From Rutidosis leptorrhynchoides (Eukaryota > Streptophyta > Magnoliopsida > Asterales > Asteraceae), in contig NC_092339.1 of NCBI RefSeq assembly GCF_046630445.1, positions 51,831,501 through 51,895,500 of the forward strand: a stretch of 64,000 nucleotides of DNA, in the 5' to 3' direction. The position numbers and the translations under genes are program-made. The notes below the pieces were generated by a model. It did not search any database, had not been told where the DNA came from, and saw nothing but the letters and a program-made list of their open reading frames with translations. This document shows positions 23,201 through 35,275 of this stretch, in pieces. Numbering within the stretch: the first letter of the stretch is position 1; each line of letters starts with the position of its first letter.

Positions 23201-23455
23201 ACTTAATGATATGTTTACTTATCATAGTATCATGTTAACTATATATATATCCATATATATGTCATCATATAGTTTTTACAAGTTTTAACGTTCGTGAATC
23301 ACCGGTCAACCTGGGTGGTCAATTGTCTATATGAAACATATTTCAATTAATCAAGTCTTAACAAGTTTAATTACTTAACATGTTGGAAACATTTAATCAT
23401 GTAAATATCAATCTCAATTAATATATATAAACATGGAAAAGTTCGGGTCACTACA
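20206..23455 (-). repeat. 5' LTR of B
   Basis: 3250-bp LTR with TG/CA ends. Its U5 end holds a hairpin (20361-20385, ten-base perfect arms) beside the AATAAA-like polyadenylation region. Relative to C it lacks one of the roughly 190-bp degenerate units in U3 that contain the near-palindrome AACGATTATCGTT. Its right end adjoins the truncated LTR of E. Confidence 0.85.
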
Positions 23456-24527
23456 CATACCGATTATAAACGAATCACAACAGTTGATTACATCGCGAGG
23501 TACTTGACCTCTATATGATACATTTTACAAACATTGCATTCGTTTTTGAAAAGACAATCTTTCATTACATTGAAAGTTGACAACATGCATACCATTTCGT
23601 AATATATCTTACTTTAATTGACTTAATAATAATAATCTTGATGAACTCAACGACTCGAATGCAACATCTTTTGAAATATGTCATGAATGACTCCAAATAA
23701 TATCTTTAAGATGAGCAAATGCACAGCGGAAGATTTCTTTCGTACCTGAGAATGAACATGCTTTAAAGTGTCAACCAAAAGGTTGGTGAGTTTATTAGTT
23801 TAACATAAATAATCATTTCCATCATTTTAATAGACCACAAGATTTCATATTTCTATTTCTCATAAACATACGTCCCTTGCATAGAGACAAAAATATCATT
23901 CATATGGATTGAACACCTGGTAACCGACATTCACAATATACATATAAGAATATCCCCATCATTCCGGGATCCTCCTTCGGACATGATATAAATTTCGAAG
24001 TACTAAAGCATCCGGTACTTTGGATGGGGCTTGTTGGGCCCGATAGATCTATCTTTAGAGTTCGCGTCAGTTAGGGTGTCTGTTCCCTAATTCTTAGATT
24101 ACCAGACTAAATAGGGGCATATTCGGTTTAATAATCCAACCATAGAATGTAGTTTCGATTACTTGTGTCTATTTCGTAAAACAGTTATAAAAGCAGCGCA
24201 TGTATTCTCAGTCCCAAAAATATATATTGCGAAAGCATTTAAAAAGGGATTAATGAAACTCACAATACTGTATTTTGTAGTAAAAATACATATGACGACA
24301 TTGAACAAGTGCAGGGTTGGCCTCGGATTCACGAACCTATATCAGTTGCATATATATTAATACATATAATGGAAATCACATAATTTCATTTATTAATATA
24401 TATTATTTATATATTTGTAGTTATATAGAACTTATACTGAAACTCATTTTAAAACATATACTTTATTTGTATATATTATATTTTAATTTGTATATTTATT
24501 TTGTATATATGTATTCATTTAGTTATG

Positions 24528-24661
<134 letters not shown>

Positions 24662-25262
24662 AAAAATACTTAATTTATTATATATAGGTATTTATATACA
24701 AATTGTTAATCAAATGAATTTATACTTATATGTATATACTTATAAGTATATTTTTATATAGCTAATAATATTTTATATAAATAAAAGTTGTATTTAGTTA
24801 TATTGATAATAAGATTACTACTAATGATATTCATATTAATAATATTTTTGTTAATGATAATAATAATAATAGTACTAAAAATGGTGCTAATGCTAATATT
24901 AATGATAATTATAGTTATTTGTATTATCTTCATACAACAATAATAATAGTAATCCTAATCATAATATTACTTATATCAATATCCATAATATCACTAATAT
25001 TGCCTAATGACGTTACTTAAAAATGATAATAATATTAACCATGGTATTTATGTTATCATAATAATAACATAGCAATAATTAATTATAATAATAATAATAG
25101 GTTGTCTTATTTTCTTAATAATGATAAAAGTTATATTCATAGTAATAATAACAATAATAACAATAATACTAGTAACATTAATAAAAATCACAATAATTAT
25201 TAATAATAATAATAATAAATAAAATAAAATTTAAAATTGCATACCCTTTTAAAGTATTTTCC

Positions 25263-25342
25263 AAAAAAGACTGCGCGAGACGAGACTCAAACTCGCAACC
25301 TGTCGAAACCCGTCACCAACACAAACCATCTGGGCTACCACG
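25263..25342 (-). ncRNA. tRNA/SINE-like Pol III segment in E 3' LTR
   Basis: The minus strand has an A-box-like TAGCCCAGATGG (25326-25337), a B-box-like GGTTTGAGTCTC class motif (25283-25294, weakened relative to the other copy) and a run of six T at the end. The acceptor arms do not pair as in a true tRNA, so this is a tRNA-derived relic or SINE head, not a tRNA gene. Confidence 0.4.
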
Positions 25343-26540
25343 TTTTTTCTAATTAATACCCAGATCAAATTTATTTAACACCTATGTTGTAAGCTGTCAT
25401 CTCCTTCTCCCAAAACTAACACTGAATCGACCAATTTACACAATCGTTGCAAAGCTTTGAAATGGATTGATTTTAGGATTTAGTATTCAGTACCAAAATA
25501 ATTATAAGTGAGTAATTTTATTAACATACAAAAAAAAAAAAAAAACAGCTGTAGCTGTGTTCGTCGGCTGCAAAAAAAAAAAAATTTGATTTTGATTACG
25601 GGCATGTTTTAGATAAAAGTTCCTAAATAACATAAGTTCTAAATCGTTGTTGGAAACAATCTTGATCATCAATTGAACCTATAACATCAAAACGATTTCA
25701 AATTTCTCTATGAACAAAATTGTTGACTTTTTCATTATGAACTTTGACTCTACAATTCGAATTCATTTTAAAGAATTGGAAACTGAAATTTTGAAGATAT
25801 TTTGAGTAAAAGATTCCTAACAAAGCTACGTTAATGGATTCTAACAATTATTTCGATTTCGAATTCTAATAGTAAGCGAGTTGGAACAGCGGTTTCGCTG
25901 AAAAGAAAAAAAAAGAAAGAAATAAATAAATAAATAACATCTGTTTCTTTCCTCTCGATTAGTACAGCGAAGCAGTTTATAAATGTTAAAACTGTTAGTA
26001 ATCGAATTATTGCTGCTACAATCATGATAGGATCTATTAGTGTTTTGTAGTGAGACTTTTGGGAAGACATAAATTCACGAGTAGGAATAAAGAAAGAAGA
26101 AAAAAAAACGAAAGGGAATCAGGTGAATGAGAAAAACAAAGAGATAGGGATAGCGAAAAATTCAGCCTTTATATATTTATATTTATTTATTTTAATAATT
26201 AAAATAATACTAATAAAAACATCTTAATAATATTATTCATAATTCTGTTATTAATTAATATCTTACTAACAATAAATCAATTATTATATAAATAAGAATA
26301 ATAATAATTATGTAACAAATCAATTGTATCAAATTTCATATCTATTTATTATATACAATAATATTGATGATACTGATGTTAATATAAATATTAATTTTTA
26401 ACGAAAGTAATAATATTAGCATAACAATTATGTTTTAACTTGTAATCATATAAATACATATTTTAAGTTTCTACCTAAGATTTATAAATTATTTATAATA
26501 TATATTATTTACATTGTTCATATGTATAACTGTATATCGG

Positions 26541-26544
<4 letters not shown>

Positions 26545-26593
<49 letters not shown>
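26545..26593. repeat. (AT)n microsatellite
   Basis: Simple AT repeat in the U3 part of the E 3' LTR; the matching tract in the 5' LTR is 34672-34736. Confidence 0.85.
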
Positions 26594-26596
<3 letters not shown>

Positions 26597-26754
26597 TATA
26601 TTAACCTACCTTCATTATTAAATAAATTATTCGTTGTTAACTTCGTTAGGAAAATAAGACGAGTCTTTCTAAGTATAGTATTCGAAGTTCTTAAAATATA
26701 TTTTAAAATACTATATATATATTTATTACTTAACAGGTTTTTATTATATAATTA

Positions 26755-26760
<6 letters not shown>

Positions 26761-26814
<54 letters not shown>
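26761..26814. repeat. (AT)n microsatellite
   Basis: Second simple AT repeat of the same U3; the matching tract at 34899-34924 is shorter. Confidence 0.85.
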
Positions 26815-26817
<3 letters not shown>

Positions 26818-27154
26818 AATTAAATAATTTAATATTTAATCTTATATATATTTACAATTAATAATATTTATCATTACATAGTATATTATTTTACATATTT
26901 AATTCTATTTGATTAAAGTATACTTTATTAATTCAAATTATTATATATACACTTTTATTTATATTTATATATAGTTACATATTTAATTATACACAATTGT
27001 TCGTGAATCGTCGAGAAAAGTCAAAGGTCAAATGATTTCATGAAAACAGTTCAAAAAAAAAACTTTGAGACTCAACATTACAGACTTTGCTTATCGTGTC
27101 GGAAGTATATAAAAATTAAGTTTAAATTTGGTCGGAAATTCCCGGGTCATCACA

Positions 27155-27185
27155 GTACCTACCCGTTAAAGAAATTTCGTCCCGA
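27155..27185 (-). promoter_or_regulatory. Polypurine region next to 3' LTR of E
   Basis: The minus strand reads AAATTTCGGGACGAAATTT then CTTTAACGGGTAGGTAC at the LTR edge, almost the same as in B and C. This is the main evidence that E and the chromoviruses are related. Confidence 0.6.
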
Positions 27186-27635
27186 AATTTGAGTGAGGTG
27201 GTCATGGCTAATAATAAGAATGTTTTCATGACCAATATGAGTTGATAATTAGAGGTTTATCATCATTGAATAATAATGATAAAATAATTCGATTATATTA
27301 AGAATACGAATGAAGCTATCACCAAAGAGTGAAATAGGAAAATAAAGATTCATTTTAACTTTTGACAGGGTCAGGGTTGAAAATAAGATGCGTCTTAACT
27401 TTTGATGTAGTCTGGTTTGAATTCCGGAATTCAAGGGATTCAAAAGAAAATCTTGTAAATCTATAAGATCTGATTTTTCGAGATTTAAGGAAATTAGGGC
27501 CTCTTTAATTAAATGCGATGATCTGTCCCGATTACTACGCCTGATTTTTCCATTATAAATTTACATTTTCCATTCTATTAGTTTTCACTACTTCTATACC
27601 TTCTCTCTCAGTTCATATATCAAAAGATTATAATA

Positions 27636-27809
27636 ATGCTTAATCCGGTTCTAATCCTTGTTCTCATGCTGACTATCGCAATGATCGTTCTTCTTTTCCA
27701 ACTCCCACCTGAAGAATCTGTTTATTTCTATTATGCTCTAGGGATTATTGTATTCATAATCCTCCCGTGTCTTTATATTGCTATACGCACTGATATCCAC
27801 AGTTTGTAA
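27636..27809 (+). CDS. Small two-helix membrane protein frame, antisense in E
   Basis: 57-residue frame on the strand opposite to E. Residues 5-21 and about 31-50 are strongly hydrophobic, joined by a short polar loop QLPPEES; the C-terminus IRTDIHSL is polar. Such a clean two-helix pattern in an otherwise degenerate region is notable, but the size is small and chance cannot be excluded. No family is recognised. There is no second copy in the window to compare with. Confidence 0.3.
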   Translation: MLNPVLILVLMLTIAMIVLLFQLPPEESVYFYYALGIIVFIILPCLYIAIRTDIHSL

Positions 27810-28286
27810 TTTCGGTGTTGTTGTTGGGCTTTATATTTTCCCTTATATATCGGAGCTTCATGTTCTTGTTTTCTCTTCCCGACTTTAAATCAAGCGAATA
27901 ATGGTCCAGAATTCATAGGTATAGTGTTTCGAATGATTATAATGTTCTAAGCAGGAAGGAACGTGATAGCACGATTTGATTTTTAAATTTATCAACATCA
28001 CGGAAGATAGAACCATCAAGAAGACATTTTATTGATTTGTTCAGGAGTTAAGTAGAATGAAAGAGTTATATAACATGGCACATGATGACGTTATGATCAG
28101 CGAATCATCACGTTCCAATAGAAGCTCAGCATGACTTACTGTAATATAATCACGTTGATCAAGTGTCATTATATTTTACTAACTCATGCATCAGATCCCA
28201 TCACTACTTCAATAACATTCATATTTTAAGCTCAAAAGTTTACAGAATATAGAAACTAACAGTTTCTATATGATGTAACACTGATA

Positions 28287-28494
28287 GCACGAAGAGATTA
28301 ATGATTTTAGATAAGAATAGTTATGAAAATATCTTCAGAAATATGAAGGATATTTATAATGAAAGATACGATGATATCTTGGAATTTCTAATATCGATGG
28401 ATGATGAAGAAGATTTATCCGTAAAGGTTTAGATTCAGAATCAAGGTATTCGCTAAAGATTTTATCAGAAACATAATCATTTGGATTCTTTGAA
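28287..28494. repeat. Imperfect duplication in E, unit 1
   Basis: Starts GCACGAAGAG and ends TGGATTCTTTGAA; shares blocks such as TATGAAAATATC and CAGAAATAT with unit 2 at 28605-28805. The copies have diverged by substitutions and small indels. Confidence 0.65.
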
Positions 28495-28604
28495 GTTAAA
28501 CTTATTCTTTGCGATTTGTCCACGGCGTTCTTCATAGTTTCGCATAATCTGCTTTTCGGTACTAAATTTTCTATTGAATGTTTCCAATATAATGATACAC
28601 AGGA

Positions 28605-28805
28605 AGCACGAAGAGGTATATAATTTCGAACGAGAATATTTATGAAAATATCCTCAGAAATATCGAAGATATTGATGATGATATTTTAGAATTTCTAAGT
28701 TCGATGGTTGATGGAGAAAGATTTTCCGCAAGATTTTAACATGACATCGGAGCAAGGTATTCTTTGAAGGTTTCATCGGATCCAGAATTACCTGGATTCT
28801 TTGAA
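28605..28805. repeat. Imperfect duplication in E, unit 2
   Basis: Second copy of 28287-28494, about 110 bp downstream, in direct orientation. Confidence 0.65.
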
Positions 28806-29177
28806 AATATGGTATGGTCCTTATATTTATCCTCGGTCTCCTTCGTGGTTAACTCAATCCGTTTTCCAGTTCCAACTTTTCTAAGCTTTTCCAACATACT
28901 ATTCTTTATCATCAAACTTTCGATGATTATGGTCGTTTACGGTTGTCTATGGTTTCTGCTGTTTCATTCAGCTTTTTCAACATTCAGAGTATTGATTTGT
29001 AACTGAGTGCTTTTCAGAATTTTAGAAGGAGAGATCATAATTCTAAGAGATAAATGTCATACATATAACTGTTGATGTAGATATGATGTGAGTTTTCAAA
29101 GTACTGTTTGCGGATTCCTGGTAATTGGTATGGCAGTTCTCGTTACAAGATGCGGATGAGTATATGATAGGGTTTCA

Positions 29178-29444
29178 ATGAATAAATATAATGATTTGTC
29201 AGAGAGATTTAAGCCAAGAAGTAACGAGGTTGCTGGTATATCTGCTGGTAATATGGTGGAATATAAAAGAATTCTCCGGTATCAAAAGGGTAATCGTATA
29301 TATCAGGATTATAGTAAGGCTACTTCGAATAAAAAGTCGAAGTTGACTTGCTGGAGCTATGACAAAATTGGCTACCTTGAAAAGGGATCGCAAAAATTAT
29401 TTTTGCTAATAAATGCCAAAGGATCTGACGCGGCTACGTGTTAA
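29178..29444 (+). pseudogene. Frame with degenerate zinc-knuckle-like motif, antisense in E
   Basis: 88-residue frame with a basic stretch (SNKKSKL) then CWSYDKIGYLEKGSQ, which resembles a CCHC knuckle with two of the metal ligands replaced. It might be the remnant of a gag from another element inserted in opposite sense. Very uncertain. Confidence 0.2.
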
Positions 29445-29694
29445 ACTTTTACTCAGTTGCCGAGAGTTTCTCAGGTGCATAACTATATGCATAAATCTTT
29501 CATTCCGTAGATGAAGTGCGGTTGGTTCATCCTCTCGATTGAGGTGTTTTCAAGAATCATGAAAGGTTTGAACGCAGAATGTAATCGTGAAGATACAAAT
29601 GAGGTTTAAGACGAAATCACGTGGCAAACGTGAAGAATTGTTTAGTTTCATATGTTATAATCAATATTTTAATTCATTTTAATTGTCCAATGTT

Positions 29695-29945
29695 GATAGT
29701 CCACAATTACTAGTCCACAGTTAGCATTTCAATAATTCATATATAATATTCGAATTAATTAATACGTGTCGTGACCCGTATACGTCTCAGACTTGATCAC
29801 AACTCAAATTATATATATTATTGTAGAATCAACCTCAACCCTGTATAGAGAACTCAATCATTACTGTATATAGAGTGTCTATGGTTATTCCAAATAATAT
29901 ATATAAATGCGTCGATATGATATGTCAAAACCTTGTATACGTGTC
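29695..29945 (-). repeat. Fragment of B-type LTR inside E
   Basis: This block matches about 21215-21450 of the B LTR in the same orientation, including TCAACCTCAACCCTGTATAG and GAGTGTCTATGGTT. It is an internal R-U5 piece without LTR ends, so it was probably acquired by template switching or rearrangement and not by a separate insertion. Confidence 0.65.
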
Positions 29946-30407
29946 CCGATATTTAAGATGCCAAAAATAAATACAGAAATTAAATGACAATAAATAAAGT
30001 GCGTAAAGTAAATAACAGAAATTAAATGACGATAAATAAAATTGCGAGAATATAAATTGCGATAATTAAACTGCGATAAATAAATTAAATGGTAATAAGG
30101 AATTAACAGTTAGCTAGGAATAGTTAGCTGGGATTTTGTTATTGTGGATTCTTAATAGAATTTTATGTTGTTAATTAGTCTATTTCTAATCAATTTTTAT
30201 TGCGTTTATTATTTCTTCATTATGCTACTTCTTGGATTCTGGTAAGTTAAAATCCAAATATGAAATTAAATTTGAATGAAAATGGTTATTATGTGGTGAA
30301 CGGATTCGTATATCGATAGATGTAAATAGGATAGTAAACGACTGTTGAATCAGATTCGAAGAATGTACAGTGTAACTTATTAATGCGAAATCTAAATATT
30401 CCTCGGG

Positions 30408-30424
30408 TATTACCTACCCGTTAA
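30408..30424 (-). promoter_or_regulatory. Polypurine-like motif, internal copy in E
   Basis: The minus strand reads TTAACGGGTAGGTAATA, matching the internal motif of B (18356) and C (50999), again between the extra-gene region and the gag position. Confidence 0.45.
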
Positions 30425-30660
30425 AATATTTTCACCCTTAACAGCTTGTACAATAAAAATTTTAATTACAATCTTTATGAAAACATATATACATATATAT
30501 TTTCTTCAGACGTAATTATGGATTTAATGAGTCAATGTGATATTAAACTCATTTGGTTTACCATTAGAACTAGAATACATAATCTCTAAAACATTTAGAG
30601 ATTACTTAATCATCATGAAGAAAGAAGATAATCGATGTAGAACGATACGTAGAACGATGA

Positions 30661-31194
30661 TTATACTCGAGGTACATAATGAGATGTTGAGGCATGGATT
30701 GTTGATGGTACTGGTGCTGTTACTGATGGTACTGTTGGTGCCAATGATGTTGCTGAAGCTGGTACATTTTGTACCATAATCTTCAGATTGATTACTCGAG
30801 CGCGAAGTTCGTTGACTTCTCCTATTATTCCAAGATGATTGTCGGTCAGAACAAGCAGATGAATAAGGTTCAGAATTGTGGATAGAATATAATCTTGTCG
30901 AGTTACTCTGGAAATAAGACTGAAAATGGTGTCTCAAACAGGTTCGCCGGTAAACGCTTCAGGTTCATTGTCAAGAGGTGAATTCAGTCGATGAAAAGGA
31001 TCACCTTATTCTTTTCTCCAATGGTTAAGTAGACTACGAACCCATCAGATGAATTGGGGATGGCTGATTGGTTGTTTCATTCTGGTGACACCGCTTTCGG
31101 AACTTAGGTGAATATCCATATCGGAATAGCTGTCGGAATAACTATAGGAATAGCTATCGAAATCTGAGGGACTCGAACTGGTTGAGGGATTCAT
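30661..31194 (-). pseudogene. Degenerate serine-rich extra gene of E
   Basis: It starts at ATG 31194 with a 49-codon open stretch rich in Ser/Asp/Tyr (SYSYSYSDSYSD, then DIHLSS). After a TGA at 31045 coding-like sequence continues through further stops and at least one frame change: an acidic piece (SPLDNEPEAFTGEP) and a possible coiled-coil piece (IGEVNELRARVINL) before a stop at 30661. It occupies the place of the acidic gene in B and C and has a similar acidic, serine-rich character, but I see no convincing residue-level match. It is probably a different extra gene. Confidence 0.4.
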
Positions 31195-31610
31195 CTCGTA
31201 CGATCAGATGAAGGATTTTCGATAAGAAATAGATTATAGGATGTAGATTAGTACCCTGCAATACATAATTTACATATGCATATATAATACTAAAATCCCA
31301 TAAGTTACTGAGGAATCTACGGAAGTTGTCAGGCAAAGTCTACAGTAACAGATATGCTAAGATATGAATTAGCAGATACACTAAGATACGAATTTTGTCT
31401 ATACACTATTCATGCAATCATTGCAGTAAGATGTGTCTAGACTAGGAATGATAAGCAGGTAATTTCCTAAGGATGATAAGCAGATGATTTCCGATAAAAA
31501 TGGTGAGCAAAACTTTTGACATGCAGACACGGTCGAAGTCCAGAATCATTAAGGCATCCTAACAACTATCAGTTAGACATACCAATGCAAGACCTGGTTC
31601 GCTAAGACCA

Positions 31611-31624
31611 CCGCTCTGATACCA
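31611..31624 (-). promoter_or_regulatory. Primer binding site of E (initiator-Met)
   Basis: The minus strand reads TGGTATCAGAGCGG, two bases from the LTR; this is the canonical chromovirus/initiator-Met primer site. Confidence 0.8.
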
Positions 31625-31626
31625 AC

Positions 31627-32724
31627 TGAAAGGACCCATCCTAATCCATCCGGACAAAGTCCATACCGATTATAAACGAATCACAACAGTGATTACATCG
31701 CGAGGTACTTGACCTCTATATGATACATTTTACAAACATTGCATTCGTTTTTGAAAAGACAATCTTTCATTACATCAAAAGTTGACAACATGCATACCAT
31801 TTCGTAATATATCTTACTATAATTGACTTAATAATAATCTTGATGAACTCAACGACTCGAATGCAACGTCTTTTGAAATATGTCATGAATGACTCCAAAT
31901 AATATCTTTAAGATGAGCAAATGCACAGCGGAAGATTTCTTTCGTACCTGAGAATGAACATGCTTTAAAGTGTCAACTAAAAGGTTGGTGAGTTCATTAG
32001 TTTAACATAAATAATCATTTCCATCATTTTAATAGACCACAAGATTTCATATTTCCATTTCTCATAAACATATGTCCCTTGCATAGAGACAAAAATATCA
32101 TTCATATGGATTGAACACCTGGTAACCACCATTCACAATATACATATAAGAATATCCCCATCATTCCGGGATCCTCCTTCGGACATGATATAAATTTCGA
32201 AGTACTAAAGTATCTGGTACTTTGGATGGGGCTTGTTGGGCCCGATAGATCTATCTTTAGAGTTCGCGTCAATTAGGGTGTCTGTTCCCTAATTCTTAGA
32301 TTACCAGACTAAATAGGGGCATATTCGGTTTAATAATCCAACCATAGAATGTAGTTTTGATTACTTGTGTCTATTTCGTAAAACAGTTATAAAAGCAGCG
32401 CATGTATTCTCAGTCCCAAAAATATATATTGCGAAAGCATTTAAAAAGGGATTAATGAAACTCACAATACTGTATTTTGTAGTAAAAATACATATGACGA
32501 CATTGAACAAGTGCAGGGTTGCCTCGGATTCACGAACCTATATCAGTTGCATATATATTAATACATATAATGGAAATCACATAATTTCATTTATTAATAT
32601 ATATTATTTATATATTTTTAGTTATATAGAACTTATACTGAAACTCATTTTAAAACATATACTTTATTTGTATATATTATATTTTAATTTGTATATTTAT
32701 TTTGTATATATGTATTCATTTAGT

Positions 32725-32777
<53 letters not shown>

Positions 32778-34668
32778 TAAAAATACTTAATTTATTATAT
32801 ATAGGTATTTATATACAAATTGTTAATCAAATGAATTTATTCTTATATGTATATACTTATAAGTATATTTTTATATAGCTAATAATATTTTATATAAATA
32901 AAAGTTTTATTTAGTTATATTGATAGTAAGATTACTACTAATGATATTCATATTAATAATATTTTTGTTAATGATAATAATAATAATAGTACTAAAAATG
33001 GTGCTAATGCTAATATTAATGATAATTATAGTGATTTGTATTATCTTCATACAACAATAATAATAGTAATCCTAATCATAATATTACTTATATCAATATC
33101 CATAATATTACTAATATTGCCTAATGACGTTACTTAAAAATGATAATAATATTAACCATGGTATTTATGTTATCATAATAATAACATAACAATAATTAAT
33201 GATAATAATAATAATAATAGGTTGTCTTATTTTCTTAATAATGATAAAAGTTATATTCATAGTAATAATAACAATAATAACAATAATACCAGTAACATTA
33301 ATAAAAATCACAATAATTATTAATAATAATAATAATAAATAAAATAAAATTTAAAATTGTATACATTTTAAAAGTATTTTCCAAAAAAGACTGCGCGAGA
33401 CGAGACTCGAACCCGCAACCTCTCGAAACCCGTCACCAACACAAACCATCTGGGCTACCACGTTTTTTCTAATTAATACCCAGATCAAATAATTTAACAC
33501 CTATGTTGTAAGCTGTCATCTCCTTCTCCCAAAACTAACACTGAATCGACCAATTTACACAATCGTTGCAAAGCTTTGAAATGGATTGATTTTAGGATTT
33601 AGTATTCAGTACCAAAATAATTATAAGTGAGTAAGTTTATTAACGTACAAAAAAAAAACAAAAAAAATAAACAACAACTGTAGCTGTGTTCGTCGGCTGC
33701 AAATAAAAAAAAATTTGATTTTGATTACGGGCATGTTTTAGATAAAAGTTCCTAAATAACATAAGTTCTAAATCGTTGTTGGAAACAATCTTGATCATCA
33801 ATTGAACCTATAACATCAAAACGATTTCAAATTTCTCTATGAACAAAATTGTTGACTTTTTCATTATGAACTTTGACTCTACAATTCGAATTCGTTTTAA
33901 AGAATTGGAAACTGAAATTTTGAAGATATTTTGAGTAAAAGATTCCTAACAAAGCTACGTTAATGGATTCTAACAATTATTTCGATTTCGAATTCTAATA
34001 GTAAGCGAGTTGGAACAGCGGTTTCGCTGAAAAGAAAAAAAGAAAGAAAGAAATAAATAAATAACATATGTTTCTTTCCTCTCGATTAGTACAGCGAAGC
34101 AGTTTATAAATGTTAAAACTGTTAGTAATCGAATTATTGCTGCTACAATCATGATAGGATCTATTAGTGTTTTGTAGTGAGACTTTTGGGAAGACATAAA
34201 TTCACGAGTAGGAATAAAGAAAGAAGAAAAAAAAACGAAAGGGAATCAGGTGAATGAGAAAAACAAAGAGATAGGGATAGCGAAAAATTCAGCCTTTATA
34301 TATTTATATTTATTTATTTTAATAATTAAAATAACACTAATAAAAACATCTTAATAATATTATTCATAATTCTGTTATTAATTAATATCTTACTAACAAT
34401 AAATCAGTTATTATATAAATAAGAATAATAATAATTATGTAACAAATCAATTGTATCAAATTTCATATCTATTTATTATATACAATAATATTGATGATAC
34501 TGATGTTAATATAAATATTAATTTTTAACGAAAGTAATAATATTAACATAACAATTATGTTTTAACTTGTAATCATATAAATACATATTTTAAGTTTCTA
34601 CCTAAGATTTATAAATTATTTATAATATATATTATTTACATTGTTCATATGTATAACTGTATATCGGA

Positions 34669-34739
<71 letters not shown>

Positions 34740-34893
34740 CCTACCTTCGTTATTATATAAATTATTCGTTGTTAACTTCGTTAGGAAAATAAGACGAGTC
34801 TTTCTAAGTATAGTATTCGAAGTTCTTAAAATATATTTTAAAATACTATATATATATATATTTATTACTTAACAGGTTTTTATTATATAATTA

Positions 34894-34931
<38 letters not shown>

Positions 34932-35275
34932 TTTTAATTAAATAATTTAATATTTAATCTTATATATATTTACAATTAATAATATTTCTCATTACATAGT
35001 ATATTATTTTACATATTTAATTCTATTTGATTAAAGTATACTTTATTAATTCAAATTATTATATATACACTTTTATTTATATATATATATAGTTACATAT
35101 TTAATTATACACAATTGTTCGTGAATCGTCGAGAAAAGTCAAAGGTCAAATGATTTCATGAAAACAGTTCAAAAAAAAAAAAACTTTGAGACTCAACATT
35201 ACAGACTTTGCTTATCGTGTCGGAAGTATATAAAAATTAAGTTTAAATTTGGTCGGAAATTCCCGGGTCATCACA
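31627..35275 (-). repeat. 5' LTR of E
   Basis: 3649-bp LTR starting TGTGATGACCCGGG on the minus strand and ending CTTTCA. It has a TATA box (CCTTTATATATTT on plus, 34293-34305), (AT)n tracts at 32729-32775, 34672-34736 and 34899-34924, and a tRNA-like segment. A frame with one membrane-like helix (33970-34197) begins near the expected transcript start, but its C-terminal half differs between LTRs because of short repeats. Confidence 0.85.
33383..33462 (-). ncRNA. tRNA/SINE-like Pol III segment in E 5' LTR
   Basis: The minus strand has an A box TAGCCCAGATGG (33446-33457), a B box GGTTCGAGTCTC (33403-33414) with a T-arm that can pair, and TTTTTT right after (33383-33388), the form of a Pol III terminator. 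The acceptor stem does not pair, so it is tRNA-derived and not a functional tRNA. It lies in the same sense as E. Confidence 0.45.

Larger units (their letters stand above)
12660..23455 (-). mobile_element. Element B: Tekay/Del-like chromovirus with F-box gene
   Basis: The order on the minus strand is 5' LTR (20206-23455), primer site, acidic protein gene, F-box gene, gag-pol with chromodomain, polypurine region, and 3' LTR remnant (12660-13560). Domain order (protease, RT, RNase H, integrase, chromodomain) places it in the chromoviruses; long LTRs and the initiator-Met-like primer site suggest the Tekay (Del) clade. The 3' LTR is cut by array A; its other part would lie left of the window. 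The two LTRs differ at about 1.2 percent over the shared 0.9 kb (by eye). Gag-pol has four stops. The element itself lies in the LTR of E. Confidence 0.85.
27186..30407. other. E internal region without gag-pol
   Basis: 3.2 kb in the place where B and C have gag-pol. It contains a small plus-strand membrane-protein frame (27636-27809), an imperfect 200-bp duplication (28287-28494 and 28605-28805), a plus-strand frame with a degenerate zinc-knuckle-like motif (29178-29444), a fragment of B-type LTR (about 29695-29945) and a degenerate array of AAATAAATTGCGA-like motifs (29950-30090). No reverse transcriptase or integrase remains are visible on either strand. Confidence 0.55.

Noticed and set aside
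25831..26070. 79-residue frame with one hydrophobic helix in E LTRs (also 33970-34197)
   Set aside because: It starts near the expected transcript start, but its second half changes frame with short repeats between the two LTRs, so it is not conserved as protein.
33383..33462. Functional tRNA gene in the E LTR
   Set aside because: A and B boxes are present but the 5' and 3' acceptor strands do not pair; treated as a tRNA-derived relic.
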